Source: Tateyamaria omphalii (GTDB lineage: Bacteria; Pseudomonadota; Alphaproteobacteria; Rhodobacterales; Rhodobacteraceae). From it: a stretch of 64,000 bases of DNA. Under the pieces are notes generated by a model. It did no database searches. It was not told the origin of the DNA and saw nothing but the letters and a program-made list of their open reading frames with translations. This document shows, piece after piece, positions 43,554-52,588 of this stretch. The stretch covers positions 62,001-126,000 of the forward strand of contig NZ_BMWT01000001.1 of NCBI RefSeq assembly GCF_014651375.1, written 5' to 3'. Each line of letters starts with the position of its first letter. The first letter of the stretch is position 1. The position numbers and the translations under genes are program-made.

Positions 43554-44799
43554 AGACACGATTCTAAATCTGGATCGGGACGGAACTGAGAACTCAATCG
43601 TCCATCAACTGATCCTCTGTTTGAACCGGCCGTCCGCGACATCGCTGCCAGTGAGCGAGATCGTCAACACATTTCAGCGGCAGGGAAAGCACTTCGTTCC
43701 TAAGGAAGTGCTTTTGCTGCTATCGCGTATCCGCGACAAACTTTCAGAAAGCGATGACGGCACCGATGGATGGACGATCGCCTTTCTTGATGTCCTTTTG
43801 GACAAGGCCGATCAAACCTATGACTATCATTCCTATCTCGCGCTGAAAGTACTGTTCTGGGGCGACGAGCATCGGATTGATGAAACTGCTCTCGATGAGA
43901 ACATCCTGGCACTGCTCTTGGATCTCCTGGACTTTGAGACCGCTGCACCCAACCAGGCCGTGCGCTGGTTGGATCGGCTGCCCGCAGACGCTGAACTGTT
44001 AGACCTCCGGTGCCAACGGATCCTAAAGCTTGTTCAGCGTCCCGCAGAACGCTTGGGGATCTGGCCGAGCACAAAGGATCTGAGCGCTCCACAGCTTTCG
44101 CACCTGCTATTGGAACTATTCGACAGGCGCTGCCCTCCGACAACCAACGCCCGATTGCACCACACCATTCTACCCGTCGCAACGGTCCACGACGAGTATA
44201 TGTTCATTCGCGTCCTTCAGACGTTCGAAACAGTTTTCAGGTGGCTGGCGCGTGTTTTGCAACGGGTCATCGATCTGGACACCGACAACATAGATCTGTC
44301 CACACATTTGATGCGGCGGTGCTCTGTGCGTTTGAATGAAGTGCAATTCCTGCTGACACTGCTCAGCAGCATGCGCAAGGAAGCATTCGCCGATTTCCGC
44401 CGCTTCACTGAGGGTGCAAGCGCGATTCAATCCCACAGCTATAAGCTGATTGAGGCTCTTTGCCGAACGCCGGACCCGGACAGATTGAACTCAGCCGCGT
44501 TTCAGGCTGTTCCTGGATTGAAGCCAATCCTGAGTTCGCAGACATCCACCCTGGATCAGGTGCTGGAACGCATGAAGCATTCTATAGCGATCTCCGACAC
44601 CAAGTTCGAAGCCTTCAAGGACAGCGCAACCGAATTCGAGACAGCCGTGCTCAGATGGCGCAAATTTCACCATAAACTTGCAGTTTCCATGTTGGGCAAG
44701 ACGACGGGGACGGGATATACCGAAGGCGCGTCGTACCTCGACAAAGTCAAAGATGCGCCGCTTCTCCTGGCAACTACATCGCGTCGGGGAAGCGGATGA
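43525..44799 (+). CDS. Two-part protein with C-terminal TDO-like fold lacking the distal His
   Basis: This is a 424-aa protein starting MTIALPNLRKDTILNLDRDG; GGGGGA precedes the ATG, and another ATG lies at 43513. Residues 1-220 are helical with no family recognised. Residues about 222-412 align by eye with TDO: VHDEYMFIRVLQTFE matches DELLFQVTHQSTE, but the distal His becomes Leu231; AFADFRRFTEGASAIQSHSY matches the substrate loop; RWRKFHHKLAVSMLGKTTGT keeps the proximal His (His382); GASYLDK follows. It is probably a heme protein of the TDO superfamily with changed chemistry, as in PrnB-, MarE- or SfmD-like enzymes. The function is unknown. Confidence 0.65.
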   Translation: MTIALPNLRKDTILNLDRDGTENSIVHQLILCLNRPSATSLPVSEIVNTFQRQGKHFVPKEVLLLLSRIRDKLSESDDGTDGWTIAFLDVLLDKADQTYDYHSYLALKVLFWGDEHRIDETALDENILALLLDLLDFETAAPNQAVRWLDRLPADAELLDLRCQRILKLVQRPAERLGIWPSTKDLSAPQLSHLLLELFDRRCPPTTNARLHHTILPVATVHDEYMFIRVLQTFETVFRWLARVLQRVIDLDTDNIDLSTHLMRRCSVRLNEVQFLLTLLSSMRKEAFADFRRFTEGASAIQSHSYKLIEALCRTPDPDRLNSAAFQAVPGLKPILSSQTSTLDQVLERMKHSIAISDTKFEAFKDSATEFETAVLRWRKFHHKLAVSMLGKTTGTGYTEGASYLDKVKDAPLLLATTSRRGSG

Positions 44800-46472
44800 T
44801 GCACACCCCAAAACCCGACGCACGCGTTGCCATTGTCGGAGCGGGTCCCGTTGGTTTGACCCTCGCGGCGCTGCTTTCAAAGTCCGGTATCTCGACCTCG
44901 CTCTATGACAAGGCACCTCACCTTCTGCGCAAAGGTTCCAAGGCCTGCCTGATACAGGGTGACAGTCTTGAAGTTCTCGACAAGATCGGATGCGCCGCTC
45001 AGATCGCGGAAGAAGGTATCGCCTGGCGCAATGGCCACGTCTTTCTCAATGATATCGAGTTGATGCCGCACACATTTCCCGAGCGGCCTGGGTTCTCCCA
45101 ATTCGTCAACATCTCGCAATATCGGATCGAACAAGAACTGCTGCGGCATCTGGAACAAGACCCGCTTTGTACCTTGTATTGGGATCATGAGGTTGTCGGC
45201 CTGCATCAGACCTCATCCGGCGTGACGCTGGATCTGCGCAATGAAGATCAATCCTTCGCTGCCGAGTATCTTTATGTCGTCGCCTGCGATGGCGTATACA
45301 GCACTGTTCGCGACCTCATGGGGCTGGAATTCCCCGGCTACACGCATCAAAATCCCTTTTTGATCACCGATATCCGCGCCTGCCTCCCCATGCGCAAGGA
45401 GCGGCACTTCTATTTCAATCCTGCGTTCCATCGGGGCCATCAAATGGTCATGCATCCGCAGCCCGACAACATCTGGCGGATCGACTGGCAGCTTGAAAAA
45501 GGTGCAGATATCGCGGCAGAACGCGAAAATGGCGGTCTGGATAAGCGCATCCGCAAAGTCATCGGTGACGTTCCATACAACATCGAATGGATCAGCACCT
45601 ACCAGTTCAATCAGAAAGTCATGGACCGTTTCGTTGCCGGGCGGGTGCTGTTTGCCGGGGATGCGGCACATGCTCTGCCGCCCTACGGGTCTCGTGGCAT
45701 GAACAGTGGAATCCAAGACGCCGACAACTTGGCATGGAAGCTTTCCAGGGTCCTGAACGGAACGTCTGATCCAGGGATTTTGTCCATTTACAGTGACGAG
45801 CGACGGGCCGCAGCGGTTGAAAACGTGCGGCTCACAGAGGCGACAATGCGCTTCATCGCACCGGCCGACCTTCGAAGCAAAGCCATTCGCCACAGCGTTC
45901 TGTTTCTCGCGCGCCTCTTTCCTGCGGCGCGCAAATGGATCGATCATGGAAAGATGTCGGAACCATTTACCTATACGTCATCAGAAATGATCGGGCCTAA
46001 GGATTTTTGCCCTATCGTTGGACACTTCCTGCCAGATCTACCGGTTTTTCTGGAGAATAAACGGAGCCGACTGCGCAAACTCTTGGGCGATGAGTTCACA
46101 TGCCTAATCTTTCCCGAGCAGTCTTCAATTCCGTTGATCCGTGACGTGCGTGCGCCTCTTGGCAAAGAAAGTGATGTGCGTTTTGTCATCGTCCATCGAC
46201 GCGGGGATACGCATCCGCAGGAACCGGCCTCATCGTATGAACAAGCAGATCGGATCGCGAACTATGATGACATTGTCGGCGCGCAGAAATTCGTGTCGAA
46301 AGGGGCATGCTTTTTTATCATTCGCCCTGATGGCTACATCGCGAGTTATCACGCAATTTCAGAGCTTTCGCGTCTGAAGCATCACCTGTGTCGGGCTTCC
46401 ATGAGGATCGAAACGCCTGCGCCGCATGCACGTCCGGTGCGTGCGAACACCGATATGGAAGAGGTTGTGTAA
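44796..46472 (+). CDS. FAD-dependent aromatic hydroxylase (PHBH fold)
   Basis: The 558-aa protein starts MMHTPKPDARVAIVGAGPVG. It has the GxGxxG motif VGAGPVGLTLAALLSKSG, the DG motif VVACDGVYSTVRDLMG, and the GD motif VLFAGDAAHALPPYGSRGMN. The C-terminal 170 residues resemble the thioredoxin-like domain of phenol and MhpA-type hydroxylases. It is expected to use NAD(P)H and oxygen to hydroxylate an aromatic ring; kynurenine or anthranilate-type substrates are plausible from the neighbours. The GSRG in place of the common G-Q-G-x-N loop is slightly unusual. It overlaps the preceding gene by 4 bp. Confidence 0.88.
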   Translation: MMHTPKPDARVAIVGAGPVGLTLAALLSKSGISTSLYDKAPHLLRKGSKACLIQGDSLEVLDKIGCAAQIAEEGIAWRNGHVFLNDIELMPHTFPERPGFSQFVNISQYRIEQELLRHLEQDPLCTLYWDHEVVGLHQTSSGVTLDLRNEDQSFAAEYLYVVACDGVYSTVRDLMGLEFPGYTHQNPFLITDIRACLPMRKERHFYFNPAFHRGHQMVMHPQPDNIWRIDWQLEKGADIAAERENGGLDKRIRKVIGDVPYNIEWISTYQFNQKVMDRFVAGRVLFAGDAAHALPPYGSRGMNSGIQDADNLAWKLSRVLNGTSDPGILSIYSDERRAAAVENVRLTEATMRFIAPADLRSKAIRHSVLFLARLFPAARKWIDHGKMSEPFTYTSSEMIGPKDFCPIVGHFLPDLPVFLENKRSRLRKLLGDEFTCLIFPEQSSIPLIRDVRAPLGKESDVRFVIVHRRGDTHPQEPASSYEQADRIANYDDIVGAQKFVSKGACFFIIRPDGYIASYHAISELSRLKHHLCRASMRIETPAPHARPVRANTDMEEVV

Positions 46473-46473
46473 C

Positions 46474-47451
46474 ATGAGCACTGTATCCAATGACGCACCG
46501 GAACTGGCATGGCTCAACGGCAAGATCATCTCTTGGGACGCATGTGTGATCCACGCGCGCTCGCAAGCTGCTTTTTGGGGCGCGAATGTTTTTGAGGGCG
46601 TTCGCGCCTATTGGAACCCCGATCACGAGCAGTTGTATCTCTACCGGCTGGATGACCATCTGCGTCGGCTGCGCGCGTCCATGAAATGTCTGAATATGCC
46701 TGTGACCTATGACGACGCGGAGCTGCGTGGCGCGGTCCTTGCACTCCTGCGAGAGAGTAACACGCGACAGGACACGCATATCGTCTTCGTGACCGGTTTC
46801 AATTTCGGAACCAACTTCGACTCGCTCGGATATACCGAAGATACGCTGACCCATATCACTGCGTTGCCCATGCCGCGCTCCCCCCGATACGAGAGCGGTG
46901 TTAGCGTCGCGGTTTCCTCCTGGCGACGCATCAGTGATGAGACATCGCCGCCCCGGATCAAAACGGGTGCCAATTATCACAACAGTCGCCTGGCTCAGCA
47001 CGAAGCGGTCCGCAACGGTCACGATACGGCCCTTTTTCTGAACCAACGTGGAACACTTGCCGAAGCACCGGGATGCTGCGTTGCGGTAGTTCTCGGTAAT
47101 GAAATCGTGACGCCCCCTGGAACAAGCGGAGTCTTGGAAGGGATCACCTTAGATACGATGGGGCGCTTGGCCTCAGAACGTTTGGGTCTGACTTTTCAGC
47201 GGCGCGAAATTGATCGAACAGAGCTTTATCTGGCGGACGAGGCGATGCTCTGCGGAACGCTCGCCGAGTTACAACCGATAATTCGTGTGGATGGGGTCGA
47301 CATCGGTACCGGCAAACCGGGTCCAATCCTGCGCGAACTTCAGCAGCTCTATGATCAGGAAGTTCGCACGGGGGGCCAGTCAACGCCGGTTTACCCAGCA
47401 ACGGAGACGCATGTTGAGGACAAACCTTTGACGCTGGAAGCAGGACAATGA
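46474..47451 (+). CDS. Class IV aminotransferase (BCAT/DAAT/ADCL family)
   Basis: The 325-aa fold-type IV PLP enzyme starts MSTVSNDAPELAWLNGKIIS. It has AAFWGANVFEGVRAYWNPDH near the N-terminus (branched-chain aminotransferase-like), Lys163 in SPPRIKTGANYHNSRLAQHE and the Glu in LAEAPGCCVAVVLGNEIVTP. The usual SEG...N motif is changed to AEAPGCC. It may transaminate a 2-oxo acid or act as a lyase. It lies 1 bp after the flavin hydroxylase stop and overlaps the next gene by 4 bp. Confidence 0.87.
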   Translation: MSTVSNDAPELAWLNGKIISWDACVIHARSQAAFWGANVFEGVRAYWNPDHEQLYLYRLDDHLRRLRASMKCLNMPVTYDDAELRGAVLALLRESNTRQDTHIVFVTGFNFGTNFDSLGYTEDTLTHITALPMPRSPRYESGVSVAVSSWRRISDETSPPRIKTGANYHNSRLAQHEAVRNGHDTALFLNQRGTLAEAPGCCVAVVLGNEIVTPPGTSGVLEGITLDTMGRLASERLGLTFQRREIDRTELYLADEAMLCGTLAELQPIIRVDGVDIGTGKPGPILRELQQLYDQEVRTGGQSTPVYPATETHVEDKPLTLEAGQ

Positions 47452-48218
47452 CGTTCGGTGAGAAAGTCACGACAATTGATCTGACGGCGCCCTTGTCCGA
47501 AGCCACACCGGTTATTCGGCTGCCTGACGCATTTAACCAAGCTTGGCCGTTTTCGCGGCAGTTGATCAGCAAGTACGACGCAAAGGGAGAGGCTTATTGG
47601 TACAACATCTCATTATCGGAGCACACCGGAACGCATATTGACGCTCCGATACATTGGAAATCGGGGGAAACAGGTTCGGATGTTGCATCAATTCCGCTTG
47701 AGCACCTGATCGCGCCAGCCGTTGTGCTTGATACAAGCGCAGAGGTCGCTCAATCTCCTGACTTTCTGCTGACCATTGAACACGTGATGTCATGGTGCGA
47801 TGCGAACGGGCCGCTCCCGGACGGTGGGTGGCTCCTTTATCGTACTGGTTGGGACGAGCGGGACCAGGACAGCGACAGCTTTCTGAACAACGGGCATACG
47901 CCAGGTATCGAAGCCGACTGCGCGAAATGGTTGGCGTGCGACACTGGTTTGATCGGCATTGGCGTGGAAACCGTGGGGACAGATGCCGGAAAGGCAGCCG
48001 GGCAGACGCCGCCGTTCCCAGTACACTGGTATTTTCTTGGAGCCGGAAAATACGGCATTACTCAACTCAAGAACCTCTCAAGGCTCCCGGCCACCGGTTT
48101 TCAGATCGTGGTTGCGCCTTTGCCGATTGTTGGTGGTACCGGCAGTCCTTGCCGCGTTTTCGCGCGTCTCCCCGATGTCAGAGGCGACACGCACGAAGGG
48201 GGCGCGCCAAAACCATAA
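47448..48218 (+). CDS. Cyclase family protein, kynurenine formamidase-like
   Basis: The 256-aa protein starts MTFGEKVTTIDLTAPLSEAT. It carries the metal-binding motif SEHTGTHIDAPIHW (His59, His63, Asp65) and the later LIGIGVETVGTDAG, as in bacterial KynB and related cyclase-family hydrolases. KynB hydrolyses N-formylkynurenine to kynurenine, which would follow the TDO step encoded six genes upstream in the same operon. Sequence distance from standard KynB (about 210 aa) leaves room for another amide substrate. Confidence 0.85.
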   Translation: MTFGEKVTTIDLTAPLSEATPVIRLPDAFNQAWPFSRQLISKYDAKGEAYWYNISLSEHTGTHIDAPIHWKSGETGSDVASIPLEHLIAPAVVLDTSAEVAQSPDFLLTIEHVMSWCDANGPLPDGGWLLYRTGWDERDQDSDSFLNNGHTPGIEADCAKWLACDTGLIGIGVETVGTDAGKAAGQTPPFPVHWYFLGAGKYGITQLKNLSRLPATGFQIVVAPLPIVGGTGSPCRVFARLPDVRGDTHEGGAPKP

Positions 48219-48313
48219 ATTCATAGGCTCACCAATCGAATTTCATCACCCCTCTCTCCTTCTGGAGAACGGTCAAAGTATCACGGAAACTCCCGCAAAA
48301 GAGGCACAGTCAT

Positions 48314-49426
48314 ATGAAAATTGAAGCTGTTATTCGAAAAGGGGTCGTTCAAACGGAGCGGCGAAAGTTTCGAGAGAAGCTTGCGCAGCGACCATCTTAT
48401 CTGCGCCTCGACCTGAATGAAAACCTGATCGACATTCCGAGTTCGGCATTCGATGAATTCCTCCAAGGCCTCACGCCCGAGATGTTGTCCGCCTATCCGG
48501 AGCTGAGCCGCGTTTACAAGGCCGTTTCAAAGTTCTTCGATATCGGCGAGGACATGATTGTACTGACCAACGGGTCGGATTTGGCCGTCAAAACCCTATT
48601 CGATTCCTGCATCGATGCCGGCGATCATATCCTCGTACACGACCCCTTCTACTTGATGTATGCACGGTACTCGGAATTCTTCGAAGCAGATCTCGAAACA
48701 GTTCCAGTGCTTGACAACTGGAAGCCGGACCTTTCCGAAATGTCCCGGCGGCTGCGGCCCAATACAAAAATGGTCATTCTTGAAACGCCGAGTGGAAACC
48801 TCGGCTCATCCGCCGATTTCGACGACATTGCACATCTGGCGCAAGAGTTGGAGTTGCGCAACGTTCTGCTGGTAATTGATGAAGCCTACTTGTTCGTAGA
48901 GAGCGGTGACAGCCGTTTCCTTGACCTGCAAAAAAGGCACAAAAACATTGTCATATTGCGCACTTTTTCAAAGGTGTTTGGGCTGGCAGGCGCGCGGATC
49001 GGGGCCGTCATTGCGAGCCCGGAACTGACGCAGCAGTTTTACAAGGTGCGCCCGCTTTATGAAATCAGTGCTTTGGCGGCTCATGCGGTCGAATGGCGTT
49101 TGGGTCAGCCACAGCTCTTGTCGGCGTACCAAAAGACGATGCGGGAGTCGAAAGAGTGGCTGAAAGCGCGGCTCGAAGAGTTGCGCATCCCCTGTCGCGA
49201 TGGCGCCGGGAATTTCGTCGTCATTTATGTGCCAGATGGCGATCGGGGTCCGTTTTTCGATCTGGCGAAAGAGAAAGGCGTCCTCATCGGAAAGCCGTTT
49301 TACCAACCGCAATTGCGCGGGTGGTGGAGAGTGACGGTTGGGTCGCTTCCTCAATGCAAGACCTTCATCAATGCCTTGTCGGACTCGGTTGCCTCGCCGG
49401 ACCCGGCCACGGCGAACGAAATCTGA
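48314..49426 (+). CDS. HisC-like class I/II aminotransferase
   Basis: The 370-aa PLP enzyme starts MKIEAVIRKGVVQTERRKFR after AGAGG. It has LRLDLNENLIDIP, Asp189 and Tyr192 in VIDEAYLFVESGDS, and Lys220 in LRTFSKVFGLAGARIGAVIA, the pattern of histidinol-phosphate aminotransferase-like enzymes and threonine-phosphate decarboxylase relatives. It is not near his genes; in this cluster it probably forms or modifies an unusual amino acid. A 95-bp gap precedes it, the largest but one within the cluster, so an internal promoter is possible. Confidence 0.88.
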   Translation: MKIEAVIRKGVVQTERRKFREKLAQRPSYLRLDLNENLIDIPSSAFDEFLQGLTPEMLSAYPELSRVYKAVSKFFDIGEDMIVLTNGSDLAVKTLFDSCIDAGDHILVHDPFYLMYARYSEFFEADLETVPVLDNWKPDLSEMSRRLRPNTKMVILETPSGNLGSSADFDDIAHLAQELELRNVLLVIDEAYLFVESGDSRFLDLQKRHKNIVILRTFSKVFGLAGARIGAVIASPELTQQFYKVRPLYEISALAAHAVEWRLGQPQLLSAYQKTMRESKEWLKARLEELRIPCRDGAGNFVVIYVPDGDRGPFFDLAKEKGVLIGKPFYQPQLRGWWRVTVGSLPQCKTFINALSDSVASPDPATANEI

Positions 49427-49442
49427 AATCAGGAGACCTCTA

Positions 49443-49907
49443 ATGACACATGCCCCATTGTCGAAACCCGTCGGCATCAATCATATTTCCATTGAAGTCG
49501 GTGATGTTGCGGAAGCCGTGACGTTCTACAGCAGCATCTTCCAGATCGAAGTGGTCTACGAAGACAAAGCCGGGATTCCGCGCGACGAAATGGCCTCTGT
49601 CGAGCTTGGGGATCAGTTCATGGTCTTCACCCGAAGCAACCGAAGCAATCGGGACGTCGACCGTCATTTTGGTCTCGTTGTGGACGACAAAGAACGGGTC
49701 CGCGAACGACTTCATGAGCTCAAAATCGATCTTCTGCCTCTGGACACGTTGACCTTCCTCGATCCTTGGGGGAATCGCGCGGAAATCGTTTCGTATCAGA
49801 ACATCACATTCACAAAGCTTCCCGGGGTGCTCAGGCAGATGGGCTTGGATGGCATTGAAAAGAACGAAAAGGCCAAGGTCAACATGGCCAAAAAAGGGTT
49901 CGTTTAA
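49443..49907 (+). CDS. VOC (glyoxalase/dioxygenase) superfamily protein
   Basis: The 154-aa protein starts MTHAPLSKPVGINHISIEVG. It has two beta-alpha-beta-beta-beta repeats; candidate metal ligands are His in INHISIEV, His in DVDRHFGLVVDD and Glu in NRAEIVSYQ. VOC proteins include isomerases, dioxygenases and antibiotic-binding resistance proteins, so it could be a tailoring enzyme or a self-protection protein. AGGAG lies about 8 nt upstream, 16 bp after the aminotransferase. Confidence 0.83.
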   Translation: MTHAPLSKPVGINHISIEVGDVAEAVTFYSSIFQIEVVYEDKAGIPRDEMASVELGDQFMVFTRSNRSNRDVDRHFGLVVDDKERVRERLHELKIDLLPLDTLTFLDPWGNRAEIVSYQNITFTKLPGVLRQMGLDGIEKNEKAKVNMAKKGFV

Positions 49908-49966
49908 GGCCCACGGCTCATCGTTTGTGCCGAGAGATGCACACCAATCCAGAACCGGAGTGTGAG

Positions 49967-51250
49967 ATGACAAAGACGCTTGCCATAATTCATCCGTCGT
50001 ACGACATACCGTTCATTTTCGAGGTCGCCGCGCGCGATGGGTACAAGCTCGTGTCGATCCTACCAGAGCATGGTCTTGAGACCTGTCAATATGAGGCCGT
50101 CATTGGGTCTGCGATATTACCAATCTACGAGGACCCCGAGACTGCCCTATTAGAGTTTGAAGCTCTACATACCAAATGGCAGTTCGATGGGATCTGGCCA
50201 ATCAAAGAACACAGCATGGTCTGGGCCAGCACACTCGCAAAGAGGCTCGGCATGCCCGGCATATCTCCGGAGGCCTCAGTGGCTGCGCGCGATAAGACAA
50301 CAATGCGAAGCCGGTTCGAACGAGCAGGGATGCGGGTGCCACGCAATGTCACGGTATTACCAGACGATAGTAGCTCGGTCTGCGCCAATCTCACCTTCCC
50401 AGTCGTGGTCAAGCCCGCATCTGGATATAACAGTTCTGGTGTCCAATTGGCTTATTGCGAGGCAGAGCTCGACCCTGCCATCTGCCATGTGCGCGAGTTG
50501 AACCGCCAGATCTATGACGAGCATTCTTGGAGCACAATGGGAACCTTTTCCAAAGTCATTGTTGAGGAATTTATTGATGGCCCCGAATATGTGGTGGAGA
50601 CCTTTGCCGTTGACGGAGACGTCAGGGCGCTGAATTGTGGCTATAAGGGAGATCCAAAGGGTCCTTATTTCGAAGAGACCATTTACCTTTGCCCCAGTGG
50701 GGCAGGTACTGAACTCGAGGCCAAAATGAAGGCCGAGGCCATAAACGGAACCAAGGCGCTTGGTCTTAACAACGGGCCTGCCCATTGCGAGATGCGGCTG
50801 GATGCCAATAACGAGCCGGTTCTTCTTGAAATTGGCGCGCGCCTTGGCGGCGCGGGCTGCGCTCATTTCAATGTCGAAGCCTCCTCGGGCGTGGATTTGG
50901 CAGGGTTACAAATGCACCAGGTCGCCGGCACACTGACCTCTGCCCATTGGCCGCCCCCCGAACAGGGTCTTGGCAAGGCCGCGAGCAGTTGGATCATGCC
51001 CTTGGGAGGATCTGGATATCTGGAGAGTGTGACCGGTCTGGACGACGTGAAGCGCCATCCCGATTTCCGCCACGCGCTGGAATTTGCGCGGTTTGGTGAA
51101 TTCTACCGACCGTATCCGGATTTTGATGGCTACATCTACATCATATTTGGCCAACACGATGGACCCGAGCAGGGTTATGCGTTCTTTGACTTTCTCGACG
51201 CGACACTTAAGGCCCAGTGGCGATCCGTTGATGTCGGCTCTGTCGCATGA
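49967..51250 (+). CDS. ATP-grasp ligase 1
   Basis: The 427-aa protein starts MTKTLAIIHPSYDIPFIFEV; GGAG lies before the ATG at 49967. The ATP-grasp fold is shown by FPVVVKPASGYNSSGVQLAY (ATP-binding Lys and flexible loop), IVEEFIDGPEYVVETFAV, and the metal-binding C-terminal CEMRLDANNEPVLLEIGARL followed by GGAG. ATP-grasp enzymes of this size join a carboxylate to an amine via an acyl-phosphate (for example BacD-type amino-acid ligases). It is followed with a 4-bp overlap by a second, distinct ATP-grasp gene. Confidence 0.9.
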   Translation: MTKTLAIIHPSYDIPFIFEVAARDGYKLVSILPEHGLETCQYEAVIGSAILPIYEDPETALLEFEALHTKWQFDGIWPIKEHSMVWASTLAKRLGMPGISPEASVAARDKTTMRSRFERAGMRVPRNVTVLPDDSSSVCANLTFPVVVKPASGYNSSGVQLAYCEAELDPAICHVRELNRQIYDEHSWSTMGTFSKVIVEEFIDGPEYVVETFAVDGDVRALNCGYKGDPKGPYFEETIYLCPSGAGTELEAKMKAEAINGTKALGLNNGPAHCEMRLDANNEPVLLEIGARLGGAGCAHFNVEASSGVDLAGLQMHQVAGTLTSAHWPPPEQGLGKAASSWIMPLGGSGYLESVTGLDDVKRHPDFRHALEFARFGEFYRPYPDFDGYIYIIFGQHDGPEQGYAFFDFLDATLKAQWRSVDVGSVA

Positions 51251-52461
51251 CCGCGCCGCTGCTTCTGTTGGGTAAAACCTTAGATGCCCCCGACCAAGCA
51301 CAGCGTATTGAAGCATCTGGACAGCCGGTGTTTCTGGTAACGCGCAGGGCGCGCTTTGATGCGCGGTACGATCTGGGAGTCAATCAGGTTCTGATTACCG
51401 AGCTCGAAACAGATGCCCTGGCGGAGGTGCTGGATAGCATTCATGAGGCATCCCCTTTTTCAGGCGTCTTGTCTCTGACGCAGCCATTCCTGGACCTCGC
51501 ATGTCAACTAGGGCGGCGTTGGAGCCTGCCGCATCTCAATCCCAAGGCGGTCGCGCTCTTGCCCGACAAGACCGCGATGCGCCTTCGGCTCAGCGAACAT
51601 GATGAACTGTCTGTTCCTCATCGGCTTTGCCGCAATGTGGAAGACATCCTAAACTTCCATGCCAGTTTGGGACGCCCCGTGATCGTCAAACCGGCGAAGG
51701 GAAATGGCAGCATCGGTGTTACGTTTGTTGATAGTGAAAACCGGGCGAAACAGGCAATGGCTCGCATTGAAGCCGTGGGCGACATGGCACTTGCCGAACT
51801 CTGGCTCGGCGGGCGAGAATTTAGTGTCGAAACATTCTCTTTGAACAAACGTCACCATCTATTTGCGATCACAGAAAAGATCGTGGACAAAAACTTCATT
51901 GAAACCGGACATCTTGTACCGGCCCGGCTGAGCACAGAGGAACAGGCGCGCATATGGCAGCAGGTACAGACCTTTCTGGATCACGTTTCGCTGACCGATG
52001 GACCTGGGCATACCGAAATCAAAGTGGATGGATCAAACGTCGCCGTGATCGAGTCACACAACCGCTTCGGCGGCGGTCAGATTACGAAGTTGATGCAACT
52101 TGCGCTTGGCATAGACACGACGCAAGTTGCCGCAAAATGGGCATGTGGCGAGGGTTTTGCCCCAACACCAAACACGCGTACTGCCGCCGCCGCCGTTCGC
52201 TTCATTACCCTGCCCCAGGGTCGCATTCGACAGATCAGCGCTCCGACCGAGGGCCAACTGGGTCCCGAAAGCGAAATGGTTGAACACACGTTCAAACTCG
52301 GTGTCGGCGATTTCGTGCCAGAGTTGGCAGGCAACATGCAACGCGCCGGTTACTTCATCGTAAAGGCACGAACGGCGGATGCCGCATTTGCAGAAGCAGA
52401 TCGACTTGAGTCGCTGTTCCGGATTGACGTGGAACCACGAGACGGCATGGTCAACGCATGA
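51247..52461 (+). CDS. ATP-grasp ligase 2
   Basis: The 404-aa protein starts MTAPLLLLGKTLDAPDQAQR. It has RPVIVKPAKGNGSIGVTFVD, ALAELWLGGREFSVETFSLN, and the C-terminal catalytic strand GPGHTEIKVDGSNVAVIESH followed by NRFGGGQI. It is clearly diverged from ligase 1, so the two probably make successive bonds with different substrates. It overlaps ligase 1 by 4 bp. A 127-bp gap follows. Confidence 0.9.
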   Translation: MTAPLLLLGKTLDAPDQAQRIEASGQPVFLVTRRARFDARYDLGVNQVLITELETDALAEVLDSIHEASPFSGVLSLTQPFLDLACQLGRRWSLPHLNPKAVALLPDKTAMRLRLSEHDELSVPHRLCRNVEDILNFHASLGRPVIVKPAKGNGSIGVTFVDSENRAKQAMARIEAVGDMALAELWLGGREFSVETFSLNKRHHLFAITEKIVDKNFIETGHLVPARLSTEEQARIWQQVQTFLDHVSLTDGPGHTEIKVDGSNVAVIESHNRFGGGQITKLMQLALGIDTTQVAAKWACGEGFAPTPNTRTAAAAVRFITLPQGRIRQISAPTEGQLGPESEMVEHTFKLGVGDFVPELAGNMQRAGYFIVKARTADAAFAEADRLESLFRIDVEPRDGMVNA

Positions 52462-52588
52462 ATTCAACCGCCGGCGTCATCCGAACCAAACATCGATTTC
52501 CTCTTCTGTGGGATCCTTTTTTCGAAATGCGGGCAACGGGCTGTTTGCAAATTGTGCTGTCTGGCTCTGGGCTAGGCCAAGGAACGCT

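Noticed and set aside
41674-48218. Reading the cluster as an ordinary tryptophan catabolic (kynABU) operon
   Set aside because: Standard kyn operons lack ATP-grasp ligases, a second TDO-like protein, two aminotransferases, a carboxypeptidase and an exporter, and no anthranilate-degrading genes are present.
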